In this document: positions 1-9,048 of the stretch, piece after piece
Layout: every line of letters begins with the position of its first letter
Numbering within the stretch: the first letter of the stretch is position 1
DNA from: Elstera cyanobacteriorum
GTDB taxonomy: Bacteria > Pseudomonadota > Alphaproteobacteria > Elsterales > Elsteraceae
DNA length: 64,000 nt
Assembly: GCF_002251735.1 (NCBI RefSeq)
Contig: NZ_NOXS01000027.1
Location: 53,766 to 117,765, forward strand
Reading direction: 5' to 3'
Made by a program: the position numbers and the translations under genes
Notes under the pieces: model-generated
Database searches by the model: none
Told to the model about the DNA's origin: nothing
Seen by the model: the letters and a program-made list of their open reading frames with translations, nothing else

Positions 1-474
1 GGCGGGGAATTCGGTAAAACTCACCGTGCCGGGATCAACGGCCCGCGCAAAACTGCCCATCTGCACTTCAAAGCTATTGCGCGTATCGATGACCAGCACG
101 TCGGGATCGGCAATCAGCGCGTTCCAAGCGTCGGGCGCAACATAGGTGCCGACCTGCCGGTTGGGGTCGAGGCCCGGCACGCCGAAGCTGACGATTTCGC
201 GCTTTACTTTGATCTTCAGGCGCGCAAAAGGCATCTCAGCGGCGGCGGAGCGCTTCCATGGCAGGGCATCCAGCCCGGCTTCGCGCTGGATGGCCGCCAG
301 CATTGCCTGCAGGGCCGCTTCCGGTGCCGCAAGGGTGCCGTTGAGCCCCTCTTGCGCCAGCAGCAGGGTTCCGCGCACGCCCAGGTCTTCGGCAATCGGG
401 CGTAGCCGGTCGCGCAGAGCGGCGGGGTCGCTCAGCGGAAAAAAACGGTAGAGGGCGGCAACGGCGATGCTCAT
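1..474 (-). CDS. trhO: tRNA uridine(34) hydroxylase, rhodanese family (partial, cut by window start)
   Basis: The first 158 codons are present; the C-terminus lies outside the window. The TrhO/YceA family hydroxylates U34 of tRNA on the way to cmo5U/mcmo5U, using a rhodanese domain. Visible family marks are the LLAQEGLNGT segment near residue 40, the FGVPGLDPNRQVGTYV stretch near residue 100, and the start of the rhodanese domain (VLVIDTRNSFEV, near residue 130), followed by DPGTVSFTEFPA at the edge. The catalytic cysteine is not covered. The ATG at 474 overlaps the TGA of the upstream tetR gene (ATGA), so the two are probably translationally coupled. Confidence 0.88.
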   Translation of the reverse strand, partial: MSIAVAALYRFFPLSDPAALRDRLRPIAEDLGVRGTLLLAQEGLNGTLAAPEAALQAMLAAIQREAGLDALPWKRSAAAEMPFARLKIKVKREIVSFGVPGLDPNRQVGTYVAPDAWNALIADPDVLVIDTRNSFEVQMGSFARAVDPGTVSFTEFPA

Positions 475-1079
475 GCCAAGGCTCCCGAGGTTAAACCGGC
501 AATGACCAGCGCCAGTACGGCGCGCAGCTTGCGATGTTCTGGCCCATCGTTAGTGGCAACGATCATATCCGGGTGGCGAAAGGGAAGGGTGGCATCCAGC
601 ACCGCCTGCGCGGCGGCATCGAGGTCTTGAAAGCGAAACAGGCCCGCGTCGCGGCCTTCCGCCAGCATCGCGCGCACTTGCTCGGCCAACCAAGCAAGAT
701 GCCGGTCGATCACCTCCGGCACTTGGTGCAGGAGGGCCTGATAGGTGGCGAAAAGTTCTGGGTCACCCGCGACTTTTGCCAACTTCTGATCGGCAAGGCA
801 GGTGAACCAGGCAATCAGTTTTTCCGGCGGCGTCCCCGGTCCGGTGACGATAGCGGTCAGCGGCGCATGGGCCCGTGCCAGCCAGCGGTCAACCACGGCA
901 GCGCGCAACGCCTCCTTACTGGCGAAAACGCGATAGATATTGCCGTGGCTCATATTGAGGTGCCGCGCGACATCCACCACGCTGGTTTTCGCGGGGCCAT
1001 AGCGGCGCAGCATCTCCTCGGCAGCGGTCAGAATCCGCTCGCGCAGGTCCGGCGGGGGGATGTCGGGGCTTGTCGTCAT
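471..1079 (-). CDS. TetR/AcrR family transcriptional regulator
   Basis: 202 residues. The N-terminal 60 residues form a TetR helix-turn-helix (ILTAAEEMLRRYGPAKTSVVDVA, then the recognition part MSHGNIYRVFASKEAL). The rest is the ligand-binding and dimerisation domain, with no clue to the ligand. It starts 10 bases after the end of the aldo/keto reductase gene and overlaps trhO by 4 bases, so the three probably share a transcript starting upstream of the reductase. Autoregulation and control of the reductase are plausible but are inferred from position only. Confidence 0.88.
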   Translation of the reverse strand: MTTSPDIPPPDLRERILTAAEEMLRRYGPAKTSVVDVARHLNMSHGNIYRVFASKEALRAAVVDRWLARAHAPLTAIVTGPGTPPEKLIAWFTCLADQKLAKVAGDPELFATYQALLHQVPEVIDRHLAWLAEQVRAMLAEGRDAGLFRFQDLDAAAQAVLDATLPFRHPDMIVATNDGPEHRKLRAVLALVIAGLTSGALA

Positions 1080-1088
1080 CCTCGTGGT

Positions 1089-2099
1089 TTAGGCGACGCT
1101 CCGCTCGCTGTCCAGCATCCGCATCTGCGCGTCAGCATAGCGCGTGCCGGCAACCGCCTCGGCGGGTAGGGCGGCTTCGATGCGGGCAAGATCGTCGGGC
1201 GATAGGGTCAGGGTGAGGGCACCGAGCGCTTCGGTCAGCCGCACCCGTTTGCGGGCGCCCACCAACGGGACGATGAAATCGCCGCGCGACAGCACCCAGG
1301 CAATCGCGACTTGGGCGACGGTGGCGTCGAGGGTCGCCGCGACCGCCGCCAATTGCGCTACCAGCGCGCGGTTACGGTCGAGGTTTTCGCCCTGAAAGCG
1401 CGGCGAGTGACTGCGGTAATCATTCAGCGCCAAGCTGCCCAGAGTTGGCGGAGTGGTGCTGATCAGACCACGCCCGAGCACACCATAGGCGGTAAGGCCG
1501 ATCCCAAGCTCCACCAAGGTCGGCAAGATTGCCGCTTCCGGGGTGCGGCTCATCAACGAATATTCGATCTGAAGCTGGGCGACCGGATGGATGGCGTGGG
1601 CCCGGCGGATCGTCTCCGGCCCCATTTCGGACAGGCCGAGGTGACGGACATACCCTGCCTGAATAAGATCGGCGACTGCCCCAACCGTCTCTTCAATCGG
1701 CACGGCAGGATCAAGGCGCGCGGGCTGGTAGAGGTCGATATAATCGGTCTTCAACCGGCGCAGGGAATAGGCAACGAAGTTCTTAATCGCGGCGGGGCGC
1801 CCATCGAAGCCCAGAAACGCCCCAGCCGGGTCGCGCAGCGCGCCGAACTTGACTTGGATGAAGGCTTTGTCGCGTCGGCCTTTCAGGGCATCGGCCAACA
1901 GCATTTCATTATCGCCCATCCCATAGAAATCGCCGGTATCGAAGAGGGTTATCCCAGCCTCCAGCGCGGCATGGATGGTCGCAATACTCTCCGTCCGATC
2001 CGCTGGACCATAGACGTCGGACATGCCCATGCAGCCGAGGCCAAGGGGGAATTGCGCGGGCAGGCGGGGGGAGAGGGTCCGAAAAGTGGGGGTGGTCAT
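1089..2099 (-). CDS. Aldo/keto reductase
   Basis: 336 residues, a single TIM-barrel NADPH-dependent oxidoreductase; the substrate cannot be predicted. The catalytic Asp and Tyr are visible in FDTGDFYG (D54, Y59) and the Lys in VKFG (K84). The position usually held by the catalytic His (YYQHR in relatives) reads YQPAR here, so that residue is Ala, as in one known subgroup of the family. I chose the ATG at 2099 because GGAGG lies 6 bases upstream; an upstream in-frame extension to about 2156 has no such site. It heads a likely operon with tetR and trhO. Confidence 0.88.
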   Translation of the reverse strand: MTTPTFRTLSPRLPAQFPLGLGCMGMSDVYGPADRTESIATIHAALEAGITLFDTGDFYGMGDNEMLLADALKGRRDKAFIQVKFGALRDPAGAFLGFDGRPAAIKNFVAYSLRRLKTDYIDLYQPARLDPAVPIEETVGAVADLIQAGYVRHLGLSEMGPETIRRAHAIHPVAQLQIEYSLMSRTPEAAILPTLVELGIGLTAYGVLGRGLISTTPPTLGSLALNDYRSHSPRFQGENLDRNRALVAQLAAVAATLDATVAQVAIAWVLSRGDFIVPLVGARKRVRLTEALGALTLTLSPDDLARIEAALPAEAVAGTRYADAQMRMLDSERSVA

Positions 2100-2176
2100 A
2101 GCAAGCCTCCAGGGCGTCAGGAACCAGTGCCCTGACCCTATGCTTACGAATGACAAAAATCAATATCTGTTATTTG

Positions 2177-3046
2177 CTAATCGTCAAACTTCCCACGCCA
2201 GCCCCCCGCCAGCGCCAAAGCAAGATCCTCATACCCCGGCGCGTCGCTGGAAATCCGCCCAACCCGGCGGAAATAATCGACGATGACCAAGGGAATGTTG
2301 AATTTAAACACATCCTCCACCCGCAGCAGATCATCGACGTAATCGAGCGGCCAGCGGTAGAACGCCTCGTGCTCGCCATCGCCGCTGACCGGCCTAAAAT
2401 CGGCTGGAACGGTCAGGTCGAAGGTAAACAGAATATGGTCGCGCAGCCCCTTATCGCTGGCCATACGATAGAGGATAGCCCCGGTCGGCTTGGCTTGCTC
2501 CGATAAGGCGCTGGGCATGGAGGCTTCTTCGGCGCATTCCTTGATCAAATTTTCCATCGGGCTCAGCCCATAGGGCTGTCCGCCCGCGACGAGGTTATCG
2601 AGCTTGCTGGGCGCCACTGCCTTATCGCGGGCGCGGCGGGCAATCCACATTTCCCCCTCACTGATCACATTGAGGTGAACGCCATAGGCGCGAATGCCGA
2701 AATAATCCGCCGCCCCCCGGTCCAACAGCGCCACCGGTTCCTGCCCCCAGCGCCGCACAACCGGGTAAAGCTCGCGGCGCACCTTCGGCAGATCGCCGCT
2801 GGCGACCAGCCGCTGCACCAGATCGGCCAAAGCGGCGCTCCGCGCGAGCCGGTCAGGCTTAGCGATCAATGCCACCCAATCGGGGGTGACGGTCAAAAGA
2901 TCATCTTCCACCGCCAACCGGTCCAGCCGGTCGCGGCGAATCGCGCCATAGCGCTGATGATCAATGCGAAAGGGCACATAGTCGGCCGGCGACCAGCGGT
3001 TGCAGGCCCCGATATGGTCGAGATAGGCGTCCAGCGTGCGCATCAT
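2177..3046 (-). CDS. Nudix hydrolase with N-terminal DUF4743 domain
   Basis: 289 residues: an N-terminal DUF4743 region (about 1-120) and a C-terminal Nudix fold (about 125-270). The Nudix box is a variant (GGQPYGLSPMENLIKECAEE): the KECAEE core matches REUXEE but the Glu usually found eight residues earlier is missing. This is the family of fungal Tnr3 C-termini and plant NUDT20/24, reported to hydrolyse oxidised forms of thiamin diphosphate; that role here is inferred from family. The ATG at 3046 overlaps the rsgA stop (ATGA); a second ATG follows directly. Confidence 0.82.
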   Translation of the reverse strand: MMRTLDAYLDHIGACNRWSPADYVPFRIDHQRYGAIRRDRLDRLAVEDDLLTVTPDWVALIAKPDRLARSAALADLVQRLVASGDLPKVRRELYPVVRRWGQEPVALLDRGAADYFGIRAYGVHLNVISEGEMWIARRARDKAVAPSKLDNLVAGGQPYGLSPMENLIKECAEEASMPSALSEQAKPTGAILYRMASDKGLRDHILFTFDLTVPADFRPVSGDGEHEAFYRWPLDYVDDLLRVEDVFKFNIPLVIVDYFRRVGRISSDAPGYEDLALALAGGWRGKFDD

Positions 3047-4053
3047 GATTTCGATCCCCTCTCCCGGCGCAGCTTTTCCGCCTGGTCTTGTTCCTCGCGC
3101 AGCTTATGAAAGGCAGCGAGGCGGGCGGGGTCAAGCGCCCCTAAAGTCACAGCGGCGCGCACGGCACACTCGGGTTCTGACTGATGACGGCAATCGCGAA
3201 AGCGGCAGTCGGTTGCAAGCGTTTCTATATCGGGGAAGCCTTCGGAAACCTCGGCCTCCCACAGATGAAACTCGCGCATCCCCGGTGTGTCGATCAACAC
3301 ACCGCCGCCGGGCAGCGGCAGCAACTCGCGCCGGGTCGTCGTATGCCGCCCCTTGCCCTGGTCGGAGGTTGCGCCGACGGAGAGTTTCGCCTCCCCCAGC
3401 AGCGCATTGGCGAGGGAGGATTTACCAACGCCGGAGGAACCGACGAGCGCCAGACTCTCCCCCGGCCCAATCAGCGCGCGGACCTCGGCGATCCCCGCGC
3501 CGCTGATCAAGCTCAGCGGCACACAGGGAAGTTCCGGCGCCACCGCCCGCACCGCCGTTAGCCGCACGTCAAGATCGTCGGCCAGATCGGCTTTGGTCAG
3601 CAGCAGGATCGGCGCCACATCGGCATTGGCGCAGGCGGTCAGATAGCGTTCCAACCGGCGCGGGTTGAAATCCTCGCTCACCGCCATCGCGATGAAAATC
3701 TTATCGAGATTGGCGGCCACGATCTGCCGCACCGCCCGGTCACCCGCTGTCTTGCGCACGAAGGCCGAGCGGCGGGGCAGCAGCGCCGCAATCGGGTGTA
3801 GGCCCTTATCGGCGGGCCGCAGCGCCACCCAATCGCCGACCGCGAGGCTCTCCCCCTGCGCCGCTAGATCGCGCCGCAACCGCCCCGGCAGAACCGCCGC
3901 AACGGGGCGCAGCCCGCCCTTCATCTCGCATAGCGCGTCATAGCCGCGCCGATGTTCGACGGCAAGGCGGGCGGGGATGAGGCCCGAGGCGCCAAGATCC
4001 CGAAAGGCTTGGGCGAGGACGGGGGTCCAGCCCAGGGCGGCGAGGGCGGTCAT
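3043..4053 (-). CDS. rsgA: Ribosome small-subunit-dependent GTPase A
   Basis: 336 residues. RsgA (YjeQ) is a circularly permuted GTPase that acts in 30S subunit maturation. Order in the protein: N-terminal OB-fold, then G4 (TKAD, 153-156), G1 (GSSGVGKS, 205-212), the switch region DQGKGRHTT, G3 (DTPG, 255-258), then the C-terminal zinc site (CRFRDCRHQSEPEC). The permuted motif order and zinc knuckle identify it firmly. I chose the ATG at 4053; a longer frame to 4113 would run into rnhA. It lies 10 bases after rnhA and is coupled to the Nudix gene downstream. Confidence 0.95.
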   Translation of the reverse strand: MTALAALGWTPVLAQAFRDLGASGLIPARLAVEHRRGYDALCEMKGGLRPVAAVLPGRLRRDLAAQGESLAVGDWVALRPADKGLHPIAALLPRRSAFVRKTAGDRAVRQIVAANLDKIFIAMAVSEDFNPRRLERYLTACANADVAPILLLTKADLADDLDVRLTAVRAVAPELPCVPLSLISGAGIAEVRALIGPGESLALVGSSGVGKSSLANALLGEAKLSVGATSDQGKGRHTTTRRELLPLPGGGVLIDTPGMREFHLWEAEVSEGFPDIETLATDCRFRDCRHQSEPECAVRAAVTLGALDPARLAAFHKLREEQDQAEKLRRERGSKS

Positions 4054-4063
4054 CGCCCCGGCC

Positions 4064-4531
4064 TCACAGGGCCATGCCTTTATTCTGCTCCGCCCCTGCG
4101 CGCGCCAGCGCATCGGCGCGCTCGTTTTCCGGGTGGCCGTTATGGCCCTTGACCCAGTTCCAAGAAAGCTGATGCGGCTTCATCGCCGCCAGCATGCGTT
4201 CCCAGAGATCGACATTCTTGACCGGCTTCTTATCGGCCGTGCGCCAGGAGTTTTTTTTCCAGGTCGGCATATATTTGGTGATGCCGTCGATCACATATTT
4301 ACTGTCGGTAAAAATATCGACCGTCACGGGGCGCTTCAGCGCTTCGAGCCCCTGGATGATCGCCATCATCTCCATACGGTTGTTCGTCGTATCCGGCTCG
4401 CCGCCAAAAAGCTCCTTCTCGACGCCCTTAAACCGCAAGATCGCCCCCCAGCCGCCCGGGCCGGGATTGCCGCTACAGGCGCCATCGGTGAAAAGGTGGA
4501 CGGTTTCGGGGGGAGGGTTAGAGTCGGTCAC
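4064..4531 (-). CDS. rnhA: Ribonuclease HI
   Basis: 155 residues, usual RNase HI length. It degrades the RNA strand of RNA-DNA hybrids. The catalytic carboxylates are visible: D16 ([14 protein letters not shown]), E54 (NNRMEMMA), D76 (FTDSKYV) and D140 (ENERADALA), plus the flexible-loop His in VKGHNGH. I chose the GTG at 4531; the frame could extend to 4630 but only by running deep into the preceding gene. The GTG start overlaps the preceding TOPRIM-like gene by 14 bases. In many alphaproteobacteria rnhA follows thrB directly; here an ATPase pair sits between them. Confidence 0.93.
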   Translation of the reverse strand: MTDSNPPPETVHLFTDGACSGNPGPGGWGAILRFKGVEKELFGGEPDTTNNRMEMMAIIQGLEALKRPVTVDIFTDSKYVIDGITKYMPTWKKNSWRTADKKPVKNVDLWERMLAAMKPHQLSWNWVKGHNGHPENERADALARAGAEQNKGMAL

Positions 4532-5063
4532 GGATTTTCTCGAATTCTTGGCAGGCGGCGGCGAGGGAGGGGGGCATATTCTCGATTTTTTGCCGTGTTT
4601 GGCATTTTTGCGCGAAGGTCTTGATCTCACTTACGTATTTTTCAATTTTAGGATGATTTTTTTTGTAATCTACTTTTTCATCGACCGCCGCACCCGTTAA
4701 AAAATGAAGCCAACTTTCTATATTCCGTGCCGGAATAAATACTCCCACACCATCTTCATCAGGCAAGGCTTGATTGTTTAACTCTTTGCGCAGAAGGTTG
4801 ATTTTTTGATCCACCTCAATCACATCGGCATCAAAAATAGCGATTAGAATATTGGATTTGCTATGATTTTTGCGGCTTTCCCAATATTTTAGCTCGCTTG
4901 GAAAGGATCGAATGACAGCGCTGTCCCCTGCCCCGGCGCCCTTTTCTTTCATCCGAAAGTCCATTTCGCGGTTACCAACGCCAAAGACTTCAAGGATTCT
5001 GCGAACGAAATACCTCTGTGCTTTATCCTCACATAAAATGATAATCCGGTTATCTCCTGGCAT
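4518..5063 (-). CDS. TOPRIM-like partner protein of an AAA ATPase (putative defence effector)
   Basis: 181 residues, family not named with certainty. The layout is that of small TOPRIM-like nucleases that accompany AAA ATPases: a hydrophobic strand ending in a Glu (IIILCED, E12), a second strand ending in DxD (IAIFDAD, D78 and D80), and a third motif PARNIESW (E116, W118). The DUF4276 protein at 15687-16301 has the same elements at E10, D77/D79 and E113/W115. The start at 5063 lies one base after the ATPase stop codon, so the two are surely coupled. Visibly AT-rich compared with rsgA and thrB. A role in abortive anti-phage defence is inferred from the pairing (compare PARIS AriA/AriB). Confidence 0.6.
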   Translation of the reverse strand: MPGDNRIIILCEDKAQRYFVRRILEVFGVGNREMDFRMKEKGAGAGDSAVIRSFPSELKYWESRKNHSKSNILIAIFDADVIEVDQKINLLRKELNNQALPDEDGVGVFIPARNIESWLHFLTGAAVDEKVDYKKNHPKIEKYVSEIKTFAQKCQTRQKIENMPPSLAAACQEFEKIRDRL

Positions 5064-5064
5064 T

Positions 5065-6168
5065 TTAAGCCTCGCGCGAAAAACGATCAGACAGCAACAA
5101 CCCATACCCCGCCGCAATATCTTCGCGGGATTTTAGGCGGGTCGGCCCACCATTCTCACGCTCAAGCCAGACAAGAGAGTCATCCCCTTCGTAGTTCATG
5201 GTTTCGGGATGATGGGAAATGAGAATAATTTGGCCATTCCCTTCTTCAACCCAATCTTCGACTTTGCGAAGCCAAGGTTGGATTTCTTTGAGAGAGATAA
5301 AATTTTCGGGCTCATCAAAAACTAAAACTTTCCTAAGTACATCTTTTGCCGCGTTAAAATTTAGAAGGGAATATAGCAAGATAAGACATTTTTGACCTTC
5401 GGAGAGATAATCAAAATCAATGGAAGCACCATTCGAAAAATCACACATGAGCGCGCGCCGACCCTCTTCGCCACTAAGACGAAACTGGGTAAAGCCAGGC
5501 ATAAAATCAGCAATCTCAGAAAATAGCCCCGGTAGTATCAGTGGATTTTCAGCAGCATAATGCCGATACCATGCCGAAAAATTATCTCCTTGGCGATTTA
5601 AAAAGCGGCTTTCCTCTATTGAAAACCCATTTACAGAAAAAGGATTTATTTGATGGGTGTTTATTCTTGTCGCCATTGTCTCAAAAACTCTGGCAGTTTT
5701 ATCTTCTGGCGTAAACCCCATAATATAATAGAGAGCAAGCTTCTCTTCCAATCTTGCCATCCCCGCTATAACCGCATCACGATTTTTATCAATATGCTTT
5801 ATTGTATCATCGTTTCTTTCGAAAAAAACCTCCCCATTTACAATTAAAATCTCTCTAATACGAGAAAAACCATCTCCTGAGAGTTTGTGGTGCAACTCAA
5901 GACGGTACTCATATTTATCATTATCTATATCAAAAAACACCCCAATGGCCTGTTGTTGTTTTTTATTAATAGATTTTGATAAAGTTTCTTTTGGAAAAAA
6001 AGAGCGCAGTTCTGCTTTCCCTCGCGCAAGTAAGCTAAGCGCGTTCAATATCTCCGTAATCGCACTCTTTCCAGTCCCATTCCCCCCCACAATCAGGGTC
6101 AGGGGCTCGAACTCAACCGTGAAATCAACAAGCGTCTTATAGTTATCAACATAGAGCTTCGTAATCAT
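5065..6168 (-). CDS. AAA15-type ATPase of a two-gene ATPase/TOPRIM-like cassette
   Basis: 367 residues, a single ABC-like ATPase of the OLD/RecF/AAA15 kind with no membrane part. Walker A is GGNGTGKS (about 28-35), the signature-like motif is LSEGQKC (about 255), Walker B is VLVFDEPEN (about 285), and the switch His lies in LISHHPETM (about 320). The region between Walker A and signature is divergent. The start ATG at 6168 overlaps the thrB stop (ATGA) and its own stop is one base before the partner gene, so it is wired into the ispH-thrB-rnhA transcript. The DNA is much richer in A/T than the flanking genes, which suggests horizontal gain. It is not RecF, because the partner gene and motif spacing differ. 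Confidence 0.78.
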   Translation of the reverse strand: MITKLYVDNYKTLVDFTVEFEPLTLIVGGNGTGKSAITEILNALSLLARGKAELRSFFPKETLSKSINKKQQQAIGVFFDIDNDKYEYRLELHHKLSGDGFSRIREILIVNGEVFFERNDDTIKHIDKNRDAVIAGMARLEEKLALYYIMGFTPEDKTARVFETMATRINTHQINPFSVNGFSIEESRFLNRQGDNFSAWYRHYAAENPLILPGLFSEIADFMPGFTQFRLSGEEGRRALMCDFSNGASIDFDYLSEGQKCLILLYSLLNFNAAKDVLRKVLVFDEPENFISLKEIQPWLRKVEDWVEEGNGQIILISHHPETMNYEGDDSLVWLERENGGPTRLKSREDIAAGYGLLLSDRFSREA

Positions 6169-7136
6169 ACCGCCCCCTCCAGCCCATAGGCCGCCGCATC
6201 GGTCACCAACCGGTGAAAGCGCAGCTTAGTCCAATATTCCATCGGGTCTTTAGGCTTCACCAGCGCCCCCGGCGGTACGTTCAGCCAATCATAGAGCCGG
6301 GTGAGCAGGAAGCGCAGGGCGGACCCCCGGCAGAAGATCGGCAGGGCAGCAATCTCCGCCGCGCTTAGGGGGCGCACGGCCTGATAGCGGCGCAGAAAGC
6401 CCATCGCCTTGGTCATATTGAAGCTGCCGTCCGCCTCGAAGCACCAGGCATTCAGGCAGATCGAAACGTCATAGACCAAGGCATCGGTGCAGGCGAAATA
6501 GAAGTCGATCAGCCCGCTGACCTTATCGCCGATAAAGAAGACGTTATCGGGGAAGAGATCGGCATGAATCACCCCGCGCGGCAAATCCTGCGGCCAATGG
6601 GCTTTGAGAAAGGCGAACTCCTCCGCTAGCGCCGCCGAGAGACCGGGGCGGACGCTATCGGCGCGCGCCGCCGTCGCCGCGACCAGCTTTTCCCACCCAT
6701 CGACCGATAGAGCATTCACCCGCTGCATCGGAAAATCGGCCCCCGCCAGATGCAGCTTCGCCAGCGCCTCGCCCAGTTCCGCCGTATGCACCGGCGCAAT
6801 GCGGCGCGGCCAGACGCCGGGCAGGAAGCTGACCATCGCGGCAGGCCGGTCGCGCAGGGTGCGCAGGCGCTGCCCATCTTGCGTGGTCAGCGGGATCGGG
6901 CAAGAGAGACCCTGCGCCGCCAGATGATCCATCAACCCAATGAAGAAGGGCAGATCGTCCGGGTTCACCCGCTTTTCGTAGAGGGTCAGGATATAGCGGC
7001 CCTCGGTCGTGTAGATCAGGAAGTTGGAATTCTCCACCCCCTCGGCGATGCCCATATAGGACGTAACCTCGCCGATGCCGTACTCGGCCACAAAGGCGCG
7101 CAATTCTTCGTCGGGAATATCGGTATAAACGGCCAT
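6165..7136 (-). CDS. thrB: Homoserine kinase, APH-fold type
   Basis: 323 residues. It phosphorylates homoserine with ATP in threonine synthesis. This is the alphaproteobacterial/pseudomonad type with an aminoglycoside-phosphotransferase fold rather than the GHMP type. The Brenner motif [12 protein letters not shown] (about residue 190) and the metal-binding DFYFA (about 213) are visible. It follows ispH by 4 bases and its TGA overlaps the ATG of the ATPase gene, so ispH, thrB and the ATPase pair form one translationally linked series. Confidence 0.93.
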   Translation of the reverse strand: MAVYTDIPDEELRAFVAEYGIGEVTSYMGIAEGVENSNFLIYTTEGRYILTLYEKRVNPDDLPFFIGLMDHLAAQGLSCPIPLTTQDGQRLRTLRDRPAAMVSFLPGVWPRRIAPVHTAELGEALAKLHLAGADFPMQRVNALSVDGWEKLVAATAARADSVRPGLSAALAEEFAFLKAHWPQDLPRGVIHADLFPDNVFFIGDKVSGLIDFYFACTDALVYDVSICLNAWCFEADGSFNMTKAMGFLRRYQAVRPLSAAEIAALPIFCRGSALRFLLTRLYDWLNVPPGALVKPKDPMEYWTKLRFHRLVTDAAAYGLEGAV

Positions 7137-7140
7137 CGGA

Positions 7141-8091
7141 TCAGTCTGCCAGCGCTTTAGGGAGTTTGAAGACCACGGTTTCGTCGGTGACGCGGATCTC
7201 GCGGATGGTGACCGTGCGATGGACGCGGGCGGCGGCGATTACCTCGTCCACCAGCACTTCCGGCGCCGACGCCCCGGCGGACAGGCCAAGGGTCTCGACA
7301 TCCGCATAGGCTACCCAATCGATCTCGCTGGCCCGCTGGATCAGCCCGGCGCGCGCGCAGCCCGACCGTTCCGCCACCTCCACCAACCGGCGGGAGTTGG
7401 AGGAATTGGGCGCGCCGATCACCAGCAGCGCTTGGCTCTGTTCGGCAATCGCCTTCACTGCCGCCTGCCTGTTGGTCGTGGCGTAGCAAATATCGCCCTT
7501 GCGCGGCCCCTGGATCGCCGGGAAGCGGCTTTCCAGCACCGCGACGATGTCCTTCGTGTCATCGACCGAGAGGGTGGTTTGCGTGATATAGGCGAGGCGC
7601 GCGGGATCGGGCACCGCAATGGCTTCCGCCTGCGCCCGATCCTCCACCAGCGTCACCGAGCCCGCAGGAAGCTGGCCCATCGTGCCGATCACTTCCGGGT
7701 GGCCCTTATGGCCGATCAACAGGATATGCAGCCCCTCGGCATGGTGGCGCTCGGCTTCCAGATGCACTTTGGAGACCAGCGGGCACGTGGCGTCGAGGTA
7801 GATCATCTGGCGCCGTTCCGCTTCCGCCGGAACCGCCTTTGGCACCCCATGCGCCGAAAAGATCACGGGCCGGTCATCCGGCACCTGATCCAGTTCCTGC
7901 ACAAAGACGGCGCCCTGCGCCTCCAGGCTTTCGACGACAAAGCGGTTATGCACGATCTCGTGCCGCACATAGACCGGCGCCCCGAATTTCTTCAACGCTT
8001 GCTCGACAATCTGAATGGCCCGGTCCACCCCAGCGCAGAAACCGCGTGGGCCGGCCAGCAGCAAGGTAAGGGGGGCAAGCGTCTCGGTCAT
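7141..8091 (-). CDS. ispH: 4-hydroxy-3-methylbut-2-enyl diphosphate reductase
   Basis: 316 residues. It makes IPP and DMAPP in the last step of the MEP isoprenoid pathway with a [4Fe-4S] cluster. The three cluster cysteines are visible: C19 (GFCAGV), C103 (ATCPLV) and C202 ([10 protein letters not shown]). The catalytic Glu region (PEVIGTMGQ) and the substrate-binding His (SAHGVP) are also present. It is the first gene of the leftward ispH-thrB-ATPase-TOPRIM-rnhA-rsgA-Nudix series; its promoter must lie in the 139-base gap to the divergent lipoprotein gene. Confidence 0.96.
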   Translation of the reverse strand: MTETLAPLTLLLAGPRGFCAGVDRAIQIVEQALKKFGAPVYVRHEIVHNRFVVESLEAQGAVFVQELDQVPDDRPVIFSAHGVPKAVPAEAERRQMIYLDATCPLVSKVHLEAERHHAEGLHILLIGHKGHPEVIGTMGQLPAGSVTLVEDRAQAEAIAVPDPARLAYITQTTLSVDDTKDIVAVLESRFPAIQGPRKGDICYATTNRQAAVKAIAEQSQALLVIGAPNSSNSRRLVEVAERSGCARAGLIQRASEIDWVAYADVETLGLSAGASAPEVLVDEVIAAARVHRTVTIREIRVTDETVVFKLPKALAD

Positions 8092-8230
8092 CCGTCTCTT
8101 CCTTTGAACCCGCGCGCACCGTAAAGCCGTTTTTCGCCAAACGGAAGCCCGCCCTTCGTTCGCGGCAGTAGGAAGCGGGCGCCTGGGCTGCTATGTAAGG
8201 GGCCTTGGTTTTTTGGAAAGGGTTCTGAGA

Positions 8231-8779
8231 ATGCGGATGGGTTCGGCGGTGCGGCTCGGGGCGACGGGTCTTAGCGCAGCGCTTCTTCTGGCGGCCTGTA
8301 GCGGCCAGAGCGAGACGGCGACGATCCCGCCATGCCCGCGCGTTGGCATTCTGGCCGATGCCGCGCGCCTGACCGTCTTCCGCGACGGGCCGGGCCGCGA
8401 TGTGACCGACGTGCAATCGATCTCCAACGTCAGCGGCTTTTCCGGCTCCTGCTATTATGAAAACAAGCAGCGCACCGTCGTCGTCGACCTGCGCATCGAG
8501 CTGACGTCCGAACGCGGCCCGGCGGCGGGCGGCCCACGCTTTGCCGACCTGCCCTATTTCGTGTCGATCCTCGATAAGAACCGCAATATCCTGGTGCAGC
8601 AGGATTTCACCCTGCGCGCCGATTATCCCGCCAATAGCGCCCGCGTCGGCCTGTTCGACGAGTTGGAGCAGCGCATCAATCTGAAGGACGGCGAGTTCGG
8701 CAACGCTTACGAAGTGCTGATCGGCTTCCGCCTGACGCCGGACCAGTTGGAATGGAACCGCCAGAACCGCCGCCGCTAG
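8231..8779 (+). CDS. Predicted outer-envelope lipoprotein, unknown function
   Basis: 182 residues. The N-terminus is a lipoprotein signal peptide with lipobox LLAACS (Cys at about residue 23). The mature part has three further Cys (PPCPRVG, GSCYY) and a beta-rich look with regular alternation, reminiscent of small conserved alphaproteobacterial lipoproteins, but no named domain is recognised. I chose the ATG at 8231 because GAGA precedes it; an in-frame TTG at 8213 and an ATG at 8237 are alternatives. Its end overlaps the next gene by 28 bases. Confidence 0.7.
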   Translation: MRMGSAVRLGATGLSAALLLAACSGQSETATIPPCPRVGILADAARLTVFRDGPGRDVTDVQSISNVSGFSGSCYYENKQRTVVVDLRIELTSERGPAAGGPRFADLPYFVSILDKNRNILVQQDFTLRADYPANSARVGLFDELEQRINLKDGEFGNAYEVLIGFRLTPDQLEWNRQNRRR

Positions 8780-9027
8780 TTTTGCTGGTCTGCACCAACC
8801 GCCGCTTCGGCTGGGACCGCCCGTCCTGCGCCGGGCGGGGGGCGCGGAAACTTCTGAAAGCCCTGCGTGCCGAAGCGGCAGCGCGCGCCTTGCCGATCAC
8901 CATCACCGAAGCCCCCTGCCAAGGCCGATGCAGCCGGGGGCCGGTGGTCCGTCTGCCGGATGGGGAAGTCCGATCTATCCCAAAGGTTGTTCCTGACGCG
9001 ATTGCGCATCTATTATTGGGCTTTTAA
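8752..9027 (+). CDS. Thioredoxin-like [2Fe-2S] ferredoxin
   Basis: 91 residues. Four cysteines are placed as in thioredoxin-like [2Fe-2S] ferredoxins: VCTNRR (C14), PSC (C26) and the pair CQGRC (C56, C60). The electron partner is unknown. It overlaps the lipoprotein gene by 28 bases and is followed 21 bases later by the restriction endonuclease gene. A related but longer protein is encoded at 18978-19328, sharing the CTNRR and Cys-x3-Cys motifs. Confidence 0.75.
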   Translation: MEPPEPPPLVLLVCTNRRFGWDRPSCAGRGARKLLKALRAEAAARALPITITEAPCQGRCSRGPVVRLPDGEVRSIPKVVPDAIAHLLLGF

Positions 9028-9048
9028 CGCTGCACTGCGAGTTTTCGA

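Noticed and set aside
7219..8124. Long plus-strand open frame opposite ispH
   Set aside because: High-GC antisense shadow; the translated sequence has no recognisable domain while the minus frame is clear IspH.
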